Positions 1-12,137 of a DNA stretch of 64,000 bases are shown here, piece by piece. The first letter of the stretch is position 1. Each line of letters starts with the position of its first letter. Location: the NCBI GenBank assembly GCA_010909165.1, contig MU008150.1:248001-312000 (forward strand). Direction: 5' to 3'. This DNA comes from Anthoceros angustus (taxonomy: Eukaryota; Streptophyta; Anthocerotopsida; Anthocerotales; Anthocerotaceae). Both the position numbers and the translations under genes were made by a program. The notes under the pieces are model-generated. The model was not told where the DNA came from. It worked only from the letters and a program-made list of their open reading frames with translations, and did not search any database.

Positions 1-110
1 AGAATGGTGTATGTGGTGTAGCACGGGGATGGCTGGGATTGAACTTGAATGCTATTTTAGCGTTTTGCTGGATGGAAACGATGGTCTGTAGTGGGCAAGC
101 TTGGTGTCAA

Positions 111-1388
111 CATGGAGGACGAGGATTCCGAGTGGAGGCGCCGGTCACCGAGGACTGAAGACCGGGAGGGGGAAGAGGAGGCGACCATTGTGCCTAATCG
201 TCCTGGATTTGGACTCGCACTGCTCGTCTTGGCAGCCTTCGCGGTCAGTATTTCTGTCATTGGATTCGCTAGGTATGCACAGTCCTGTTCCGTTGCAGTT
301 TCGGAAATTCTCATGGATACGTAAGTGGATGGGACTTCGTGCAGCTAGGAGCTCTTCGCCGGAGGCTTGCAAGGTTTAACGAAAGGGTTTATCGGCAGGT
401 AGGTGATTCTGCGTCTCTCTCCTGTATGGCTGCAGGGCAGGAGGGAGGTCAGGCAAGCAGGAAAGCAATGTTGGTAACGATGTTTCAGCCTCTGATACCA
501 TTGTGTAGAGCTACGGTTCCCCCGAACATGGCACTTCCAGGACCGTCGTATGGTGGGTTTGGAGAGATGGCCAGGGTTTTTCCTCCGGGCCTTACACCGA
601 TCCATGGAGGTTTCGACGAACACACCAGTTTTGGGACGAGTACTTCGAGGAGCAGCTAAAAAAGGTGAGCTTCTGGTTTGTTCCAGAAACGTCCAAAAGT
701 GATCTGTGAAATACTTCTCCTTTGGCAACGGAGACGATATTGTTACGTTTGTGTAAACAGGAACGTATGAGGCGAATGCAAGAGGCGTTTTACAGGGAAA
801 AGACTCGGTACACCAGAGATTTTAGATGGCAGGAGCAACCAGGCAACTGGTATTCATCACGACACTGGGACTCCAGTAATGCCCACAGGACCACAGCGGA
901 AGGTCAAAGACAACAAGCCGTCAGACAAGCGGGAGTGCAAAGACATTATGAAGTTTTAGGTCTTGATCCGTATGTTTTCTCCTGCCTCCAGTTTTGGTTG
1001 ATGGAGCCTTTTGGCATTCGCTGCCCTCAGGTGCTCACAGAGAGACATGTTTTTTGTGTCTCAGGAACTTGCAGTACTCCGAAGCAGAGCTCAAGGTACG
1101 GCGTAGCATGTGGGGTTAATTTGTCGCTTCCATTGCACCCATTCCTTCGTAACAATCGCTTTGTTGAGTTTCCAGGCTGCTTTCAGAGCAAAAGCCAAAC
1201 AACATCATCCTGACCGAAACCCCAATCGCAAAGGTAACAACTCCGCAGTTATGTCCTACCTCTTATTCGTGCTCTCCCTTGGCAGTACCGATTCATGATT
1301 GTTCTGTATCTCAGCTGAGGCCGAGGAGAAATTCAAAGCTGTTGTGGAATCATATGAGGCACTTCGTGCCCGGAGCAATCTGAAGTAG
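111..1388 (+). CDS. J-domain (DnaJ-like) membrane-anchored co-chaperone
   Basis: This is a multi-exon gene ending in TAG at 1386-1388. The start chosen is the ATG at 111 (MEDEDSEWRRR). It is followed by a hydrophobic stretch, GLALLVLAAFAVSISVIGFA, that looks like a membrane anchor or signal anchor. A middle exon (about 511-664) encodes a basic and aromatic segment ending WDEYFEEQLKK. The next (about 761-970) encodes ERMRRMQEAFYRE and ends with the J-domain start HYEVLGLD. The J-domain then runs over small exons: NLQYSEAELK (about 1065-1096), AAFRAKAKQHHPDRNPN (about 1177-1232) and a last exon coding FKAVVESYEALRARSNLK. The HPD tripeptide that stimulates Hsp70 ATPase is present in QHHPDRN. J-proteins recruit Hsp70; which membrane it sits in cannot be read. 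Exon 1 and 2 joints are uncertain because several GT and AG choices exist between 240 and 345. Confidence 0.72.
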
Positions 1389-2087
1389 CCGTAGCTTATG
1401 GTTAAACATAGCACATTTCTTAAGAGGTATAATTAATATTTCACTGTGTTGAGAAGTCGAAATTCATCTTTCCAAATGGCTTGCTTACTACATATGTATC
1501 TAAACATAGTTAACTCCTTTGGAGAAAATCGTCGACAAATTACAGTTGGTTCCGTGTGCTTGGATGAACAACCACGGGCGGATTTCGTAGGCTTGAATTG
1601 AGTTGGTGATCATTTGTCTCAAGAATACCACCCATCCTGCTAACTAGACTTTTCGAGAGGGCACGTTCCCACCTGCACAAACAATTGTCTGCCCATTAGA
1701 ACAACCTTGGTTTGTAGTCGCTATCCAATAACGTACATGTAACCCAAGAGACCAACCTGAAGATTCCTTGAGATATGATATAGACCGCACTCCAACTCAG
1801 ACAACAACCATACCACCGGAGGAGCAAACTGGCAACCGTGTCAATCAGGGTTTTTGTTGGCAACAGGTGATAAAAGTGAGCTAAAGCTTGTATTAGACAA
1901 AAGTGCCAACAGAAAAAGAAAAACCCTGCAGAAGCGCAGGAAAACGCCACCAGCTTAGTGGCTACAGGGAGTAGCTAAAAAGTATGCTTTTTCACGGGTT
2001 TTCCTTCGGAGGCAATTATAACAATATCTTTTGTGTCCCAGCCGTGATGTTCCTTGTTCATTGCATATATCCTGTGTTAAACTAATA
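1389..2087. other. Intergenic, convergent 3' ends
   Basis: This 0.7-kb AT-rich stretch separates the J-protein stop from the stop of the ZFC3H1-like gene on the other strand. It probably holds both 3' untranslated regions. No conserved reading frame, RNA gene or repeat was recognised. Confidence 0.5.
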
Positions 2088-5000
2088 TTATCCTTCAACC
2101 ATAATCCCCCGACTCTGACAAAAACTATCCACGTTTTCGCTGTCAAGGAACTTTGCCAACTCCACTGAAAATGGATAAGCTTTTAGAGCATGTCTACAAA
2201 ACTCTTTTGATGCACTGGGCTCCCCAATTGCATGTATGAAATTGAATGCCTCCAGCCATTGTGCTTCTGGGGCTGTGGGACAAGAACTCACAAGTGCATT
2301 TGCAAGCAAAGAGTTGGCCCAAACTGCCACAGCCTGAGCCCTCACTGATGCTGATCCCCCATAGATACTGCCTACCAACCGCCGCAGAGCAAGAGCAACT
2401 GCAACATTTCCAGGCATCATTTCCAGGATACCTTCAGCGAAACTTGCTGTCCTTCGAAATGAGTTTGCATCTACAGGAAGCAAGGTGTGCCCAAATGTCG
2501 CAAATAGAATGTCATTGAACAAAGAATAATCTGCAGGGGGTGGACCCAGCAGCTCCTTGACAAACGATCTAACCCGGCGTTTCTTGATACTATCAGCAAT
2601 ATGTGACAGTGGCTCCAGCTTAGATGCCAGCCGGGACTCTGCAAAACACCTGTCAAGGAGCTCCAAGATGTTTTGCCCAAATAGAGAGCCACATTCAGAC
2701 TCCAGTTCACACGTACGATATAAGAACACCACAAACTCTTTCCAACAGTGTTCAGCATCCCTCTCCTTGAGTGCGATCTCCACACTCTTGTCAATAGTAG
2801 CCTGTGCTGCAGATGTTTCACCAGTTAGAACTTGAAGGAGAGCAAGGTTCAGAAGAGCAAACACTGAATCCTGACCAAGTGACATCCGACTGCCTTTACT
2901 ATCTAACCTAACAGACGTCTGCTTCTCTGCAGCTACAGACAGCTGCTCCTGGATCTGCCGCAGATACCCACTGTCATTGATTACCACACTTGAGGAACTT
3001 AAACCAATACTCAATCCATTGCCAGTAGTAGGCCTACAGGATTCACGTTCCCAAGATGAATATTTAGCTAAAATGCCAATGGCAGCATCCTTCCCATTCC
3101 ATTTCAATGCATGTCCAGCATATTGATTCCATAAGCAGTGGATGCCCGGCTTGCCCTGAAATTGTAACACTGCCTCGTCAAACACATGAAGACCCTGTTC
3201 CATTCCTTTCAGCAGGAATTCTAGAGCGGCACATTCCACAACTAGCTCCAACGAAGTTGGGTGCAAGTTCAGTATCTGACGACAAAAACGTAAAGCTGAG
3301 TGCCCTCCCACCAAAACTGCTAGACACCTGACATAGTTGACAGCAAGTGCTTGCCTGGACAAGTTGGCTACATCATCATCAGAAGTGCAAATATGCAATG
3401 AGACACAACCAGTTCCTGCAGAAGCAGCTGTTTGCAGCAACCTCATGACACGATCCAAACGTACAGACTCCTGAGACATCCATCGAAGACCAAAGGGCAA
3501 CTCCTGCTTGCAACCAAAGTGTAAAACCACAGAGGAAGGCAGCTCCGAATATGCAGCAACGTGTGCACAGCATACCCAGAGTATGCATGCGTCATGCAAA
3601 GTCAAACCAATCAGAACATGTGACGTGCTGCGGTCCCCTGGGGGCAGACATTCAGCAGAAGCATCAGTAATCAATCCATCTATCCAAGACAGTGCCAACT
3701 CGATATTCCCGGATATAATCATGCAATATAGCATTTGCAGTGACAGATCCAATAAATAAGGGCTTTGTGTCTTCTCATTCATGGAGCTCTTTCCTCCTTG
3801 ACCAAGAGCTGACAAAGCCCTCTTATAACAATCTAGTCTCTGATTTAAGTTCGGTCTGCTGTCTATGAGAAGGCACCAAAGCTCGTAAGAGTTGCTATGA
3901 ATAACCTGCAGCACCACGAGCAGACAAAGTTATGTAATCATGTGAAGCTCCTCAATCCTCACAAACATGTAACAAGCATGCCACAAGCATGTTTGGAATA
4001 ACTTTCTCCCATAGAAATGTATAGAAAAGTCTGATCTTCATCACGAGCATAAAGTACTTCAAATGTTGAAGGCAACTGGAGCCAGACACAAAATACAGCC
4101 AGTGCCAGAAGGAAATACCGCATGGTGGAACAAGTCATCCTTGTCAATCCCATCATTGCTGTAGAAAATGGAAAGATACACAATCCACAGAACACATGAC
4201 GATGAATTTGCCTCCAATGCTCGGGATAGATAGTATAAAGCCTGCATAGAAATGACCAATGTAGGTAAGGAACCAGAGTCATCACCAACTGTCAGCATGA
4301 ATGTCGAAGTCAAGAAAACCGAACATGCTTCCACATGCTCCGTTCCCTACTGTTCAGGGCAATGACGATTGGTTGGAATTTTCTCGCTGACTGTGCTCAG
4401 GCCCTTATTAGAATGGTATTACAAGTGCAAGTGGCTCACCAAACTCATGATTGCATCAATCTTAACTCTGCATTCTATAGTCTGCAAAGTTCACCATAAA
4501 TGCTTTTCAAACAGAATGTTTACTTTTCTATACATAGCTGAAAAAAACCCATGTCATATTATCCTCATCCTGACTAGCATGAACGGTGCTGGTTTGAACT
4601 TCCAAAAAATATCACGTAGCCAGTTTTCCAGTCAGATCATTCACAGAACATGCAAGTAAAATCATAAAGACTAGCAGCACCTACTGAGTTTTTGTTGACT
4701 TCCTCCATATTCATGTCATAATGGATAGCATCAAGTGCAAGTTCCAGCGATGACTCCACATCATTAGGTTCTCCCTGAAGATAATGAACACAGCCAAAGG
4801 AATGAAAGGGCACCTAAGGAGAGAAAACACTTAGCAGGACAAAATACAGAAACATCTGCAGACGATTCCATATACCTCAACCCGTAGCTGCTTGTCTGTG
4901 CGATCAGCAAGGTCACACCACCGAGGAGCATCATAGATCCGTGTCTTAAACAAGCTCCTCTTGCCACCCTTGTCGAAAAGGCAGGGCACACCCACAGGTA

Positions 5001-8000
5001 GGGGCCTGCTTGCAGAATATGAGAGGAGGACAGATTGAAACGGGCCTAGTTTCACAAATGGCTGTGGCCTTGAGTCCAGCGACCACTTAAGGTGAGACCC
5101 CATCCGGCAAACTGGTACTTTCCCGACATAGCTGATCCAATGCCGATCAGGACAAACCAAAGGTTTCACAATACAGGAACCATCTTTGTGCACTGATTCA
5201 GGGACCAATGATGTATCTGTTTCAACATCCGTCAATGCTCCCATGTTTTCCCCTGTGGAGTATGAGACATCTACAACTTCCTTCATATTTCCAGGAATAA
5301 CATGATTTACTTGTGAGATCCTGGCCTCCTTATAGTTTCTCAACTGATGCAAAACGCCGTGTGTGTTTAATCTGTAATCCCTCATATGCTGCGATTTACA
5401 TTGTACACTCTTGCATGCCCCCCTTAGCTCATAGTTACATAAACTTTTGAAACAATCAATCGCATTGCTCCATGTTATCGATTCCAAAGAATATTTGAAC
5501 CAGGGAGAGAGTCTATAAGAGCGGAAATTGAGGAGAGGGCTTCTATAACAGGGATGCTGATATGGGGGTGCACACATTTCCCTAGAACCTGCATCCTCTG
5601 ACATGCACTTTTGCTTTGCAGTCACGAGATGGAGACGCTGAATATCAGAGTCTGCTAAAGAACCGAACGCGACATTGAGAGAGGACCCGGGCACATACAA
5701 GTTCAAATCACTTCCGCAAGTTGGAACGACCAAGTCGTCCACAGCTGCTTCAGCTCCTGAAACAACATCTTGCTGTCTGGCAGACTCAGGATCTAAGACT
5801 ACTTCTGGCAACACTGGAGATCCCATGCTGATCTCATTGAGGCTTTCACCAACCTGCAAGGCTGCACTACCATTGGCTTCTGATCTCATCTCATCAGCAC
5901 CTTGCACTGATGTACCACATAGTGTTTCTCCCTCCATGTCCCCACCATGACACTGTTGGTCCTGTGACACATCTTGCACAGCCCTTATCACCTCGGCAAA
6001 CTGCCCTTCAGAAGATACTTCATTTCCAATATTTAAATCAAAGTCTGCAGAGGCAACAGTGACTTGCGCAGCTCTAAGGTCCTCTGACAAAGGTATCACA
6101 GGTAATTCAACGACAACATGTTCATCCTCAGGATCAGAGGCATCAAGCCCAATCTGAAGATGTTCCACAACTTCGCTTTGATCGTGACATGCATGCTCCT
6201 CGCTTAACAAATTTACAGGTTGTTGCGTACCTTCGCTATATGTTCCTACTTCTTTGATTGAACAGTCCTGCCCAGAGAAACAAAAGAATGACATGTAGGC
6301 AGTTTGACCCAGGTCACGAAAAATCTCCCACAATTATCGAGATGCACCATGCCAAATCTGAAGTTCTCCCAGCCTCTGATAACCCTGCACCTTGCATATT
6401 ATGCATGTCAAAGAAATAACTTCAAACATATCCTCTTACCATAAGAGGCTTCTCATGACTTCGTGGAATTATGCTGTCTGATCCACTTTTCTCAACTCCC
6501 AGACAAGTCAGAAATCCCCCACGATCCGTACCTGCAAAATGAGTCAAGAAGGGCTTCATAAATGTCGGTTATACGACACCGGTCACAAATTCAGAAATTA
6601 GGAGGTCCAGTTTCGCCTCCATCACAATGGAACATGAAAACCTGAAGCACGCAGCTGGTCAGAGCCTTCTCCCCGTGTCAAACTTGCAACCTCAGTATTG
6701 ATGTTGGGGTTTTCAACCCTATCCAGTTGGTCACCGATGTCGTCTGCGGCCACTGATGAACTCTCTTTGTACATTCCAGTTAGTCTGCATGGGTCAGCAA
6801 ATGTCACTGTTGCACCATCAGAAGCAGTAATATGATCCAGTTCACCATATGCAGGAGCTGATGAGAGTTCGGAACCCTGAGGTGGAGCACTTGTACCAGG
6901 ACTGCGGAATTTTTGAAAACCAACTTTTCGAGCTTTTGCACTCTTGGCAGCTCTCCCAGCTTGCTCACCTTTCTTCCGACTCCTCTTCTTAACTGATTGG
7001 TTTTTCACGGCGGCTGCCTCCTCAGCAACTTCTGGCAAAGAGATGAGCTGTCCTGGATTGCCCAATGATGAATGCACCTCTTGTCTACTCAAAGCCAGAA
7101 GTTTGCCACCTGAATCATGCTCGGGACGGTTAGCAGATCCATCGCCAGACCTATCACCACTCCCTAAGACTGGTTCAGGCTGGAGAGCAAGTGCAGGTTC
7201 TGCTGTCCGTAATTGATGCATGTCCTGGAATTGACGTAATCTAAGGGTTTTGGCAGGAGCTGAAGATAATTCCCCAGACTTAGGGAGAAGCGCACCGTCA
7301 CCATCCGTGCCAAGATTTGTCTCCAACAGTTCCCTATCCACACTGTCAGCAGGAGCTGAATGTGTTACTGCAGCAGCTGAGAACCCGGAAATATCATTCA
7401 CGGACGAGACATGCTGGCCCCTGCGAAGACCCTCAAGTGGGATTCCAGGCCTAGCAGAACACACTGGGGTGCTTGACACCGGCAGGTTGGGCAAAGTATT
7501 CTGAGGCTCAGTTGGGAGCACCACCCTGCTTCCCTCTGTCTGCCTCAACATAATTGTGTTCATGTTCCCACCTTTCTGGCCATAGTGAGTGGTGCAGTTT
7601 GTCTCATAAGTCCCTTCGTTGCCAGCGAACCCCCCACTTTGAGCAGCTGCATTGATGCCTGGAATCATGCCAATGTGCTGATTGCTTATACGAGCACTCA
7701 TTGCTGCCATATCTACTCTGTCTGGAATGTTGACGGGAGTCCTGAGCTGAGAGATGTGGGGGTGCGTATTCCTCGGTGCTGGAAGCTGGTTATTCATCAA
7801 TGGCCCCCTCCATTGCGCTGAATCCCCAATATGATGGCTAGTTGGTTCTGCCATGGGCCAGGCCAAGGGTGCAGGATAGAAAGAAGTCATATCCATAGGC
7901 CATTGAGGTGGTTGCAAAAATGCTCGAGCTGCATAGTGCTGTATTTCAGCTGCCCGAACTTGAGATGCTAAAACCTCTCGTCTCTGGTGTAGATCATCAC

Positions 8001-11000
8001 AGAGACGACTGGCTGTCTGCAGTGAGACTTGGGCATCCCTGTAAGCTCTTCGAGCTGCCCGTTCCTGGGCTTCATATCTGTGCCTACTGTCTTGGGCCTC
8101 ATCTAACTGTCTGTCAATTGCCTCTTCCTCTGCCTGTAACTTAAGATAATACTCTTGCCACTGTGAATGTCCATTCGACTCAGCCCCACTCACACCTGTC
8201 GGGACAGGTAGTAGCTGGTCCTTCGGTAAGTTGGCCTCTGAATGATGTGGTTCATGAATGCTGGCCAATTGTCTGTCTTCCCTGCTAGCAAGGAGACCAT
8301 GTCCAGTGCCATTCAACTCTGAACGTCGATTGGAGGTGACATTCAGCATCGGTGCTGCAGCTGGTGTGAGGGGTGTAGCATTCCTCAGTAGACCTGATGA
8401 GAGGACTTGTTGAGGGCGGTGCACTTCATCTTCTTGACGGCTAGATATTGTCCTGGCATTGCAGACAGCATCACCAATTGAAGAATAATGTGTGCCTCCT
8501 CCTACCAGTTGCTCCTCAGAAGGAGGTTGGACTAGTAGTCCAATACAGCTGGAGGTGGCTAGAGATGAAGCCCTTTCAGCCTCATGTTGCAAGCCATGCC
8601 CAGCTCTAAAACCTGATGCATCTTCCTGCTGATAGGTGACAGGCTGCAATGCCTCAACAAAATTACTAGCTCGGCTAGTAACATTGGCTCTCGTGTCCAG
8701 TACATCAGACCTCAGCCTCTTAGGAGGCCTATCTTGCACAACATCAGCATTTCCCTTGGCTTGCAAGTGGTCAGGTGGATCTCGGACATATTGCCGACGT
8801 TTTAGTGGCTGCACTGCTTTAGTACTAACAGCTGCTTTCCCTCCAACAGTGCCAATCTGAGCCTCCAATCGTCTGATATCATGGGCAAGCTTTTCAGCTC
8901 GCGTTCTCTTCTGTTTAGCAAAAAGAGGTGACTGGTTCTCTTGCACCTCATGACCAGAAAATCTTGACACATCTGAGACAATTTGTAGACCCTGAGTTGG
9001 AGGTGTAAGTACGTTTCCAACCAGTGCCCTCTGCTCAGAAGCCGCACATCTGGTGGTCAGATTCTTACTCAACTGGCTTCCTGAGTTGGTTGGTGTTGCC
9101 AAATAGCCTGCAGATACAAGAGGCCTAGACATTCCAGCCCAGGCTTGCAGCTCCCCATGGTTCCCCGTACTGTTGTCTCTTAAAGTGAGGGAATTCCCTC
9201 GGGTTTGAACATAACCTGCTTTCCGGGGATTAATTGCAACTCCAGCGAGTTTTGGCACACCCCGCTTCTTAGCAGGGTTTAGTTGGCCCTGCCGATGCTT
9301 TTCTAGTCTCAGCCTTTCCTGCTCAAGCTCGTTCTGTTTCTGCAGAATAGTTTGCCGCAGTGTCTCTCTTTCATCATCTCCTGCTGGGCCCACTGACCCG
9401 CCATTAAGGACACCTGACATAAACTGCTGAGGCTGTGTAGCAGACTGAGACGACTTCAAACCTTTGATGGAATTCTGAACAGGTTGTTTGCCCTTTTGCT
9501 CCATGGCCGCAATTTGTTTTTTCATCTTGTCAATCTCCGACTGCAACATCTCAGGCTTTTGAGCTGCACTGTTTGAGGTTAGGTGAAGACCATGGGAAAC
9601 AATCATTTGCAAAGGAACTCTTCGGTAACTCCTTCCAACAACTTTGGTGGTACCTTGAGCGGTGCTTGCTGCCAAGAACTTGTTCTCACCATCACTGTCA
9701 GTGCTTTCGTCAAAGTTTATCACAAAAGCTTCTTCTTTGTAGTCAGCTGAAGGTGGGTTGCTCACAGCTGCCGGAACAAGCGGTATGCACAGACTGGCAA
9801 GGAAGGAATCAGCTTCCTTTTGAGGAGGAATAACCGCAGGTAGTGCTGTCCTGGTTGGAATTTCAGGGACAGAGCTGCCAACCAGAGATTCTACCTCCCT
9901 CGCCCCAACAGATTCTTGGCGGCCAACTAAAATCCAATGCAACACATAGTTAGCATCAGACGACTCCAGTAGGGTGCTCACACCATTGGTTGTTAGATGC
10001 AGCACAAAAGCAAATTAAGGTGGAACAGACAAGCTCGGGTCACTACAGTGCTGCAGATCTAGGGACAAGAGGCCGTCGGAAAATACCCAGAGACACCTTT
10101 GGTGGAGTAGATAAAATCCTCTGTGCTGTGAAAGAAGCGCTTAAGACAGCTGTAGGCACGTTTGGTGAAGGTACAGGTCCTAGAACAGCTGTAGAGGGAG
10201 CAGCCACATCTGCTTCTGCTGGTCTAGTTGACAACCCCACGCCTGAGGAAGGAAGCACTGGCATATTTGGGATAACAGCATTTTCTTGAGGACTTTTTCT
10301 CCCTTGATTGTATGACTCACCAAGAACAGAAGTGGACACTTTCAGCGATCCACTCGTCTCGGGTGAAGACCTATGTTTGGTACTGTTGTCCGCTGAGCTA
10401 GTGGCTGCAGCAGGGTCCGTTTGCAGGCCAATCTGGGACTGTGTGTGCTCGGTGTGAGATATCTGCACAACCATCACCCATACTTTACATCAAACCCATT
10501 ACACAAGTGTGACAACTGTGTGCCATTGAAGTCCAGAAAGCAAGCCTGATCCACAGGGTGGTTCTTGTAGCACGAGGAGCCTAATTGACAAAGAGTTGGC
10601 TTTTGCATCAACGAGCATCTCCTGGGAGTTCATAGGGGGTGCTAGCTTACAACGAAACCCTAAATCAGCAGACGAGCACAAGCTGCGAGCAAGATTGGCC
10701 TGGAAGGCGGGCCAGCTTATGATGCAAAACAATTATAAAAGGGAGGGGGAAAGAGTTGAGACGGTATCAGGACCTGTTGAGAGACCTGAAACGGAACACA
10801 TGCATCAGGTACACCAGCAGGAACTTGTGGTCCTAATGCAGTAGCATTCTCTGCTGCTAATTCAGAAGAAGACCTTTGCGCTGCAAGTCAGGTGCAAAGA
10901 ATACGTTGAGCTACACAGACAATCGCCTCGGAGGCAGCTCCAATCAGAAATACGAGAAGCAGTTAAGCACAAAAGTGTGAGGGGCGCACAAACACAAACC

Positions 11001-12137
11001 CTAAATCAGACCACAGGAGCCATGAGCAGATGATCATACCGAGAACGAAGAGCGACGGAGCTGAAGCGCAATCCAGAGGGGGAGCTTGAGCTGTAAAAGC
11101 GCTGATCAACTGCGCCTTGTTCACTATGGCGCAGACTCGCGAAACGGGCGTGCTGGTTGCCTGAGACAAGGGAACAGCAGCAGCTGAGGGAAATCCCCGG
11201 GTCCGCTGCCGCCGACCACCACTCCCAGGCGGAGAACGGGGGCGGGGTGACGAAATCCTGCGTCCCGAAGCGGAGCCTGTAATCTCCTGCACAGGACACA
11301 CCAAACGCCGCTTGTAGGATGTGCATAGGAGCAGGGAATGCAGTCCACCCCAGCGCGGGGTACTCAGAAACCCGACATCCAACTATACCTACCAGCTTGT
11401 GGTGGATATGCCAGGCAGTGAAAAGAAAGGCAAGGCAAATCTCCCCGACCGGGTACGAGACACCGCATTCCGTCCGTCCCAGAAATGTGGAGACCAGATC
11501 CGCACCAAGGGACGAGTAGTGGACCCAGACCTCAAGACAGCTCAAAGTCCGCGAGCCGGCCGGCCGGCCGGCACAGTGAATTGCAGCAATGCACAGACGA
11601 GCGGCTCCGGAAGAAGGCCCGGGTTCACATAAACTCCCGAATGGGAGCGCAGACGGGAAGAATATAAAAATCCAGGCGAGCATGGGAGGAGCTTGCGGCA
11701 CATACCAGCGAGGACGGCGGCGGCGGTGCAGGGTCGTCGTCAGACGAGGATAGCTCCCCTTCTTCCTTCTCCTCCGGGGGCTCGGGTGATGAGCAGACCA
11801 CAACGGTGGAGGCGATCCTGACTGGAAGCAGCTTCGGCTGGAGTTGCTGCTTGGCCTGCTGGTAGTGGTCGAAGTATTGGTGTTGGTGTTGGTGTTGGTG
11901 CAGCAGCTGCTGCTGCCGGTGGTGCTGGTGCTGGAAGTGGTGATAGTACTGGTGCTGCTGCTGCTGCTGCGGCGGCGGCTGGGGCTGGGGCTGCGGCTGC
12001 GGCTGCGGCTGCGGCTGGTGTGGCCAGTAGCCGGCGTCGTGCAGTACCACCCGGCGAACTGGTGGTGGGTGGCGCGCGTCGTAGTTGGTATAGGGCCTGG
12101 GATTTCTGAGTTGCCAATGCTCGCGCCGGTCTGTCAT
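2088..12137 (-). CDS. ZFC3H1: ZFC3H1/Red1-like putative zinc-finger protein, nuclear RNA surveillance
   Basis: A very large gene, roughly 2,600 residues. Exons seen: 11706-12137, 10786-10880, 10087-10461, 6642-9926, 6440-6531, 4876-6267, 4685-4813, one or two near 4119-4241 and 3963-4056, and 2088-3905. Exon 1 is Gln/His/Pro-rich and ends with EEKEEGELSSSDDD, the short acidic N-terminal motif typical of this family. The third coding block carries VINFDESTDSDGENK and coiled-coil segments (KMKKQIAAMEQKGKQ, KLAHDIRRLEAQIG). The exon at 4876-6267 encodes the family zinc finger, CNYELRGACKSVQCKSQH (C-x7-C-x4-C-x3-H). The C-terminal exons are helical, TPR/HAT-like (LALSWIDGLITDASAE). In animals ZFC3H1 links polyadenylated nuclear RNA to the exosome helicase MTR4 (PAXT); fission-yeast Red1 has a similar job. 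Function here is inferred from family. The joint between exon 1 and 10880 is out of phase, so an exon between 10881 and 11705 is probably missing from my model. Confidence 0.85.
11845..12030 (-). repeat. CAG/CAA and QP-coding microsatellite inside ZFC3H1 exon 1
   Basis: On the minus strand this part of exon 1 reads as QPQPQPQPQP, then a Gln run, then HQHQHQHQ, from short trinucleotide and hexanucleotide repeats. It is in frame and forms the low-complexity N-terminus of the zinc-finger protein. Such tracts commonly vary in length between individuals. Confidence 0.8.
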
